Below are positions 16,482 to 21,836 of a stretch of 21,836 bases of DNA, in pieces. Both the position numbers and the translations under genes were made by a program. The stretch is from Acinetobacter sp. Lineage in GTDB: Bacteria > Pseudomonadota > Gammaproteobacteria > Pseudomonadales > Moraxellaceae. The DNA lies in contig JASLIY010000055.1 of NCBI GenBank assembly GCA_030152675.1, forward strand, positions 1 through 21,836, written 5' to 3'. The notes beneath the pieces are model-generated. The model did no database searches. It had not been told where the DNA came from and saw only the letters and a list, made by a program, of their open reading frames with translations. The first letter of the stretch is position 1; every line of letters begins with the position of its first letter.

Positions 16482-16499
16482 ATGTGATACATATCACAT
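16482..16499. promoter_or_regulatory. CRP/Vfr-type binding site upstream of the pilin gene
   Basis: ATGTGAT (16482-16488), ACAT, ATCACAT (16493-16499): this contains a perfect TGTGA-N6-TCACA consensus. Its centre lies about 165 bases before the pilin ATG. It suggests control of the pilus by cyclic AMP through a CRP or Vfr homologue, acting on the minus-strand promoter. Confidence 0.65.
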
Positions 16500-16807
16500 T
16501 TGTTATCATTTTATGTTAATTAAGGCCATATATGTTAAGTTTTTCTTACATGTGCGTTTCTGATTTATGACAATAAGCAAAGAAAAGATTCCCAAAGAAC
16601 CCAAAAAAATGAAAAACATCCCTATATCCAGTGAGTAATTATGACTATCACCTCACAAGTATGGTTAAAATCAAACCACCTTATTTATATTACACATGAA
16701 TTTGAGTGAGCAATTCTGGATTGACAAATGATTTAAGTTTTGGCATGACCAAGTTGCAGCACTATTTGTAGCCGTATCAAAATAGATGAATCATGCTGAT
16801 TGTCTGT

Positions 16808-16831
16808 TTTTTATCTTTTTATCTTTTTATC
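16808..16831. repeat. Three tandem copies of TTTTTATC
   Basis: The 8-base unit TTTTTATC occurs three times without interruption, and a partial TTTG copy follows. It begins only 8 bases past the adhesin 1 stop on the minus strand. Short tandem units like this can slip, but its place behind the gene gives no clear switching mechanism. Confidence 0.7.
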
Positions 16832-16838
16832 TTTGAAT

Positions 16839-18458
16839 TTACTGCCCTAACCACAGCGCTTTTACTTTAATCATCCCCTCGGCATACACCGTTCCCTCCC
16901 ATTGTTGCCCCGCTTCAGTGAACAAGGAGACTGGATCATCCATCGCAAATGAAAGTTTCAGTGGGGTCGAATAAAAGTGTCCAGATTGAAATTGATCCCA
17001 AGGCACCACCGACCATGCCGCATCCCGAATCGAGATGTCAGCATCCGCACAACTATTACGGATCTGCTGCGTCTGATTGCTGCGTGTTGTAAAACTGAGA
17101 TATGCCGGAATCAAAACTGCATAACGCTGATCCAAAGAATTAAAGCGACAGTAATTCAGTCGGTTTTTTGCCGCACTGGGGCCCATGACTTGGGCGGTGA
17201 CGTTGTCGGCCATACGCGGCGCAGATAATGTCACTTTATAGTCAAACTCAATCGGCTTTCTTGAGCCTATCTGCGCATTCACGCGTCCAACACTGTTGGC
17301 CTCAGGCCGAATGCTGATCCCGTATTCACGCGGTAAAATATGCAGTTTGGTCGATGAGGAAAATTGATAATAGCCAGATTCTGGCGTATTGCTGTTGTTA
17401 AAGTTAAAAGTGAAAATATCTTCATGACCTTGAATGCTGCCTTTATAGGTCGCCAAGGTTTTTAAAAAACGATTTGAGAAAAAGATCGAAATATAACCCG
17501 AGCCAGACTGAAAAAAAGAATTGGCTGGGGTATTGGCAGCATAGTTATACCACTGCGTGTTATTGCCACTGATTTTAATACTGCTGGAATTCGGCGTAAA
17601 TTTGAGCTGGCTCTGATCAACAATTAAATTAAAGCGTAATGTTGAATAAATATCTGAGTTTTTACGCACATCATATTTGACCATTTTGCAGATAATGCCA
17701 GATTCACCCATCACCACGCCGACCTGACAAAATTCACTACGTTCCGCCAAACTCGGAATTCCATTCGAATCTACCCAGACCTCACTCGCTCCACGGGTAT
17801 CGGTCAGAGTAATATGTGCAGTTTTGGTGAGATTAAAATTGGTTTTATACCAATTTCCAGTCGTGGCATGGGTATTACAACGTTGGCCGAGTGCAGGATC
17901 ATAGGCATTATTGGTGCGGCAAAAATTCAAATCAAAGGTATTACGCACCCCAACAGCCAAAGTACGCAGATGTTCATAGGCACTATTGGATAGCAGTGCA
18001 AAGCCATAGCCCCCATTATTGATCCCAGAGCGTGCGGGGGTTCTATAAAAACCATATTGATCCAGCATTCCAGGTTGAATAAAACCTTGTGAAGGACATT
18101 GCCCACCGCGTACACAGCGTAAGCCTTGAAAAGGCGTATGTATCGGAGAATTCTCGATCCACATATCGACAAATTGATTGTTGGCAGTCCAGTTGGTCAT
18201 ACCGATATAGCCCAAACTGGATTGTCTGGTTGATCCAAACTTGGTCCAGACATTGGCCCCGGTCAAACGGGGATCTAAATTACGCGGTGTGACAAAAAAC
18301 TCATGGTCGATTAAGTTCTCGATAAAAATATATTCATTACTTTGTGGTGCGAGGATGCTAGGCCGCAGTGCAGCAAAACTTGGATGACTCATCGTGCTGC
18401 TGACGAAGAATAACAGCCATAATACGCGACCTAGAGGCGATTTATTGCCAGTACTCAT
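16839..18458 (-). CDS. CfaE/CblD-type pilus tip adhesin 1
   Basis: A 539-residue secreted protein with a signal peptide cleaved near residue 29 (SFA before ALRPSILAP). Four cysteine pairs are suggested: C114/C121, C180/C194, C244/C257, and one pair in the C-terminal third (NYCRF and NSCAD). The last part (KPIEFDYKVTLSAPRMADN to the EGMIKVKALW strand) should be the pilin-like domain that joins the fibre; the larger first part should be the binding domain. The start codon overlaps the usher stop by four bases (ATGA), with GGAGG about 10 bases upstream, so the two proteins are probably made by coupled translation. It is clearly homologous along its whole length to the adhesin at 10785, with differences spread through the putative binding domain. 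Confidence 0.85.
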   Translation of the reverse strand: MSTGNKSPLGRVLWLLFFVSSTMSHPSFAALRPSILAPQSNEYIFIENLIDHEFFVTPRNLDPRLTGANVWTKFGSTRQSSLGYIGMTNWTANNQFVDMWIENSPIHTPFQGLRCVRGGQCPSQGFIQPGMLDQYGFYRTPARSGINNGGYGFALLSNSAYEHLRTLAVGVRNTFDLNFCRTNNAYDPALGQRCNTHATTGNWYKTNFNLTKTAHITLTDTRGASEVWVDSNGIPSLAERSEFCQVGVVMGESGIICKMVKYDVRKNSDIYSTLRFNLIVDQSQLKFTPNSSSIKISGNNTQWYNYAANTPANSFFQSGSGYISIFFSNRFLKTLATYKGSIQGHEDIFTFNFNNSNTPESGYYQFSSSTKLHILPREYGISIRPEANSVGRVNAQIGSRKPIEFDYKVTLSAPRMADNVTAQVMGPSAAKNRLNYCRFNSLDQRYAVLIPAYLSFTTRSNQTQQIRNSCADADISIRDAAWSVVPWDQFQSGHFYSTPLKLSFAMDDPVSLFTEAGQQWEGTVYAEGMIKVKALWLGQ

Positions 18459-21082
18459 CTGCTTCTGGCCTCCAAACCATTGAAAGCTTGCTGCGGAAAT
18501 CGCTGCAGCGAAACATCAGACTGCTGAAAGATCGACTGCTGGCGACTCAATAACGTTGCATGACTGGTCTTACTTTGGCAGAACAAGTCACCCAACCAAA
18601 CCGCACTCTCAGCTGTTTTTAGATCAAGCTGTGATTCACAGGACGTGCCATCCGCCAGCGTTAAACTCAGTACAGGATAGCGCTTATCCACATCGATCGA
18701 AAACTCACCAAACTCATCGGTCACGGTCTTACCAATATGATTATTCAATGGCACATTTTTCGCGACCTCACCGGAAGGATAATGAATCCGCCCAAAGATG
18801 GTCACCAGTTGTTGCACCTCTGGCTTGAGTACGGCGACATTGCCAGGATATAAAGTTACTGTGCTGCTGCGTCCCTTGACGATATTGACACTGCTTAAGG
18901 ATTTTGTATCATTCGCCAGTTCGATCAAATATTCTTTATAGGGCATCAGGGCAATAAAATTATTTTTCCCAGATAACTGATAGGTTTGACCATTAATCAC
19001 TGCCGACATTTTGCCCTTGTCTTGCAATCCAGTATGAATCATCACACCGGCATCTAAAGGATTGGCATTGAGTGCAATTTTTTGATCTGCATAGGCGACT
19101 GTCCCTTGTCCGGCATAGCTAAGCGCGTAATGATTGCCCTCCATACTTGCCGTCATGGAACCCGCATTATATTGACTTTCATAACCAAGGTACGACGTGA
19201 CACTCAGACGATCATCATCGGCATCACGCTGTTTTTTCTTGACGATTTTAGAGAATTCTATGCCAGCATTTTTGATAACACCTTGATCAAACGCTTTCTT
19301 GGCACTGACGTTAGCAAGCACATGGTCATTGCGACTATTTAGGCCCACATTAAACCATTTTGAAAATGGCATTTTAAACTCGAAGTGAATATATTTATCT
19401 TGCGTGCTCTCGCCATACATTGACTGACTACGATCTTTATTTTTAACCAACCCTGCCCGCACACCTAATTCAGCGAACTTCAGCGTGGCAAGGTTTTGGC
19501 TATATTCGATATTAAAATAATCATTATCATGGCCTACGTCTTTTGCATAACTGCCATTTAACATGCCCAAAGACGAATGTATTTGGCTGAGATTGAGATT
19601 AATCCCGAGATTATAATTGTCCTGCTTCTCAATAAAAACTTTCTTTCCTAAATCTGACTTATCGTAAGCACCCCATACGTTGCCATAACCTTTGGGCAGA
19701 TTATAATTTGCGGTGATGGTTTTACGAAAACTCGCATCTGACGCCAACATACTTTGCATACTCAGATTAAAGTTAGGGCTAAAAGAAAAGTTGCTATCCA
19801 ACTCAGCGACCAGAATGTTATCGCGATGCTTGATATTTGAAATGCTATAAATACTCGGCCGCAATGACGCGCCCGACCACCAAGCAAAGTTCTTATTCAT
19901 GACCATACCCAACAACCAAGCATCTTGCTCTGCATTGCCTTCATCCTGAGAAAGTTGTCGTTTGTTATAGGTCAGTTGCCCACCAAACATTTGCCATTCG
20001 ATTTTTTGGGTATTGCTGGATTGTCTTTGGTGAGACTTATTCACGTGCGCGATACTCGAACTGATCTCTTCACCATTGACCATGGTTTTCACTTCAACGC
20101 TATATACACCAACGGGTAAAGTGGTGGTATCGACCTCATGTCGCCCGAGTTCAAAATTTTGCAGGCTCAATAGGCGACCATCTCGATATAACTGTACCGT
20201 TCCGGCACTGGGTAAAAAGACCGTAATCGGCGTTAATGCATGATGATTATTTTCAATCATACTGCTACTCATATTTCCCAAAGAGAAGCCATAGACTGTG
20301 CTGCTATTGACGACACTTAAACTCGAAATCGACTGCATACTCCAAGTGTCCATCATGCCCGCTGCAAACCGAAAGCCATCAACATCACGTTCATACAAAG
20401 CACGATGGATAGTGTAACTTGGATCATTTCCCCCGATCCCATAACCGGTCGCATTTAAAATCAGGTGATGTTCTTGATACGATGACACGTTATTGAGATT
20501 GACATAACTTGAGCTATTACGATGCTGATCATAAAAATTATAATATGACCCAATCCGATAGTTTAAAACTGAACTCAAGCCTTGTGCTGAGGATGCACCC
20601 AAGCGATCTGAGCGTTCGATAAAACGCGTCCCGATCGCAGGCTCATCCACCACCAATTGTAGATAAAGCGCGATCAAGTCCAGTTTCAATAACGCACTTT
20701 GGGTCAGTTGAACATTTAAATCTTGATCTACTTTTTGATCTTTGAGTTGGTTGATGGCCTGTTGAGTCGGGGTGGAGAACACCGTATTCTGTGAAGATTG
20801 CTCCAAGCTTAAGCCTCGAATATAAAGACTGCCCTCTTTGGCATAGAGCTCAGCTTGCGCAATTTTTTGTTGATCTTTGAGTTCAGTGCTTTGTGTCGCA
20901 TATTGCAAGTAAACCGGAATCGTCACGCCATTTTCGAGCATTTCACTGAGTGCGCTCGGCAAGACATAATCGCCTAAGCGCACTGGTTGTGCTTCATCTG
21001 CAAATGCGGTCTTGCTGAGACTGAGCATCCAAAGCAAGCTGTTTAATATCAAAAGATATCGTAAGGAACAGAGTGACTTCAT
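18455..21082 (-). CDS. Outer-membrane usher 1 of alpha (CS1-type) pilus
   Basis: An 875-residue usher, the paralogue of the one at 12410, with a signal peptide cleaved near residue 28 (TAFA). It shows EAQPVRLGDYVLPSALSEML, YERDVDGFRFAAGMMDTWSM, ITVFLPSAGTVQLYRDGRLL, LPVGVYSVEVKT, IKNAGIEFSKIVKKKQ in the barrel region, and the C-terminal VTIFGRIHYPSGEVAKN domain with two cysteines. Compared with usher 2 it carries about 20-25 extra C-terminal residues, rich in Gln and Ser (from about LLSRQQSIFQQSDVSLQRF), that run into the adhesin start. It begins 9 bases after chaperone 1. It would be the outer-membrane assembly pore for the first pilus. Confidence 0.88.
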   Translation of the reverse strand: MKSLCSLRYLLILNSLLWMLSLSKTAFADEAQPVRLGDYVLPSALSEMLENGVTIPVYLQYATQSTELKDQQKIAQAELYAKEGSLYIRGLSLEQSSQNTVFSTPTQQAINQLKDQKVDQDLNVQLTQSALLKLDLIALYLQLVVDEPAIGTRFIERSDRLGASSAQGLSSVLNYRIGSYYNFYDQHRNSSSYVNLNNVSSYQEHHLILNATGYGIGGNDPSYTIHRALYERDVDGFRFAAGMMDTWSMQSISSLSVVNSSTVYGFSLGNMSSSMIENNHHALTPITVFLPSAGTVQLYRDGRLLSLQNFELGRHEVDTTTLPVGVYSVEVKTMVNGEEISSSIAHVNKSHQRQSSNTQKIEWQMFGGQLTYNKRQLSQDEGNAEQDAWLLGMVMNKNFAWWSGASLRPSIYSISNIKHRDNILVAELDSNFSFSPNFNLSMQSMLASDASFRKTITANYNLPKGYGNVWGAYDKSDLGKKVFIEKQDNYNLGINLNLSQIHSSLGMLNGSYAKDVGHDNDYFNIEYSQNLATLKFAELGVRAGLVKNKDRSQSMYGESTQDKYIHFEFKMPFSKWFNVGLNSRNDHVLANVSAKKAFDQGVIKNAGIEFSKIVKKKQRDADDDRLSVTSYLGYESQYNAGSMTASMEGNHYALSYAGQGTVAYADQKIALNANPLDAGVMIHTGLQDKGKMSAVINGQTYQLSGKNNFIALMPYKEYLIELANDTKSLSSVNIVKGRSSTVTLYPGNVAVLKPEVQQLVTIFGRIHYPSGEVAKNVPLNNHIGKTVTDEFGEFSIDVDKRYPVLSLTLADGTSCESQLDLKTAESAVWLGDLFCQSKTSHATLLSRQQSIFQQSDVSLQRFPQQAFNGLEARSR

Positions 21083-21091
21083 CTGTTGTAC

Positions 21092-21766
21092 TTACTTCAA
21101 GCCAATATATTGGCCTTTATGCCAAAGACCGACATGGGTTTTAGATTGACTAACATCAGTATATTTCAATCGAATACTATCGCCAGGCATGACGAAATAA
21201 CGTTCGCGACAGCCCTTTCCGGTCTGATCATCGATGCTATTTTTACACGCCCCCACAGAGACCACGCGGAAACTTGCATTGCCTAAGTTTTGAATTTCAC
21301 CCTTGTTATAATTGTATTTAAAATTTTCTTGTCGCGGAGCAACCACTAAAATCGTATCAATTTGCGCAGATGTGGTTGCCATGCCCGATTTTGCTGCCGG
21401 ATCTTTTTCAAATTGACTCATCGGTGCATCCAGCCACGATAAACGATAATAACGTTCCAGATTATCTTTTGGCCCTTGATAAACAATACGAAAAAACTCT
21501 TTGGCGTTACCTGCCAAAATTTGACTGGCTGGGGTAAATAAAATCTCAGATTGACTTTGCATCGGGATGATTTCGCCGCCTTTCATCGGCGACGAAATAC
21601 GTTGTACTTTTAAACCAATATAGCGTGCCACATTGGTGGTATTGGTGATCTCTTTACTCAGGATCGATTGCTCCGACTCCATAAAGGATGTGATTTCACC
21701 GACACCAATCGCAAAGCTGCTGAGCGGTGCCATTAAAATACTCAACACAACCGTTGTTTTTAACAT
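21092..21766 (-). CDS. Periplasmic pilus chaperone 1 (CooB/CfaA type)
   Basis: A 224-residue chaperone with a signal peptide cleaved near residue 19 (SSFA), the same length as chaperone 2 and similar to it throughout. The ATG at 21766 has GAGGTG close upstream, a better ribosome site than that of chaperone 2. Conserved parts include TTNVARYIGLKVQRISSP, NLERYYRLSWLDAPM, QIDTILVVAPR and NLGNASFRVVSVGACK; the two C-terminal cysteines are kept. It heads the visible part of cluster 1. The order in cluster 2 predicts a pilin gene just upstream, beyond the right edge. Confidence 0.87.
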   Translation of the reverse strand: MLKTTVVLSILMAPLSSFAIGVGEITSFMESEQSILSKEITNTTNVARYIGLKVQRISSPMKGGEIIPMQSQSEILFTPASQILAGNAKEFFRIVYQGPKDNLERYYRLSWLDAPMSQFEKDPAAKSGMATTSAQIDTILVVAPRQENFKYNYNKGEIQNLGNASFRVVSVGACKNSIDDQTGKGCRERYFVMPGDSIRLKYTDVSQSKTHVGLWHKGQYIGLK

Positions 21767-21785
21767 TTCTCACCTCTATTGATTC

Positions 21786-21827
21786 GGTATCGGGAGTGTT
21801 GAGCAAGACTGCGCACTCCCACATACC
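21786..21827 (-). terminator. Hairpin upstream of chaperone 1, likely attenuator
   Basis: GGGAGTG (21792-21798) pairs with CACTCCC (21814-21820), and the outer GGTAT (21786-21790) pairs with ATACC (21823-21827). It sits about 20 bases before the chaperone 1 start, in the same relative place as the hairpin between pilin and chaperone 2. No good T-tract follows on the minus strand, so it may act as an mRNA stability or attenuation element. Confidence 0.6.
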
Positions 21828-21836
21828 AGTTAAATA

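Larger units (their letters stand above)
16326..16838. other. Pilin upstream region, no gene seen
   Basis: About 510 bases, strongly A/T-rich, between adhesin 1 and the pilin gene. It should hold the pilin promoter on the minus strand. I see a CRP-type palindrome (16482-16499) and several A/T-rich -10-like hexamers, including TATGAT (16463-16468) and TATGAC (16445-16450), but no -35 box good enough to choose between them. No open reading frame or pilin remnant is visible. Confidence 0.5.

Noticed and set aside
16621..16660. GTGAG and CTCAC inverted pair in the pilin upstream region
   Set aside because: Only five base pairs with a 16-base loop; expected by chance in this spacer.
1..21836. CRISPR array, insertion sequence, prophage, toxin-antitoxin pair, tRNA or rRNA genes
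   Set aside because: No spaced direct repeats, transposase, integrase, phage structural motifs or tRNA-like cloverleaf sequence were seen while reading both strands.

Overview
The window looks like a chromosomal segment of a gammaproteobacterium, most probably an Acinetobacter or close relative. The reasons are moderate GC, the style of the catabolic genes, and the alpha-type chaperone-usher pilus genes. No marker gene fixes the genus, so this is an inference. The left part (about 1-9900) is visibly richer in GC than the pilus region on the right.

Region A (1-6950) is a divergent catabolic locus. On the minus strand lie a GntP-family permease, an iron-type alcohol dehydrogenase and an MmsA-type CoA-acylating semialdehyde dehydrogenase that runs off the left edge. 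On the plus strand lie an AldB/AcoD-type aldehyde dehydrogenase and a close DhaT homologue (1,3-propanediol dehydrogenase), ended by a strong terminator. The roughly 530-base divergent spacer carries two near-consensus sigma-70 promoters (TTGACA, 17 bases, TATATA or TATAAC). Each has the same inverted repeat (ACGATAC-type arms around TTT) directly over its start site. Together the genes suggest a complete aerobic route: 1,3-propanediol to 3-hydroxypropionaldehyde to 3-hydroxypropionate to malonate semialdehyde to acetyl-CoA plus CO2. Both arms are probably controlled by one repressor that is not encoded in this window.

Region B (6970-9881) holds a GNAT acetyltransferase, a divergent MocR-type regulator (GntR winged helix fused to an aminotransferase-like domain) and a small membrane-anchored DUF2939-type protein. 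A palindrome in the spacer between the first two is a candidate MocR site.

Region C (9893-21836, all minus strand) holds two paralogous alpha (CS1/CFA-I/cable-type, class 5) pilus clusters in tandem. Read in the direction of transcription they are chaperone 1, usher 1, tip adhesin 1, then major pilin, chaperone 2, usher 2, tip adhesin 2 and a third, divergent chaperone. A G/C-rich hairpin separates the pilin from chaperone 2. A similar hairpin lies just upstream of chaperone 1 at the right edge, suggesting that a second pilin gene lies just outside the window. A near-perfect CRP-type site lies upstream of the pilin gene.
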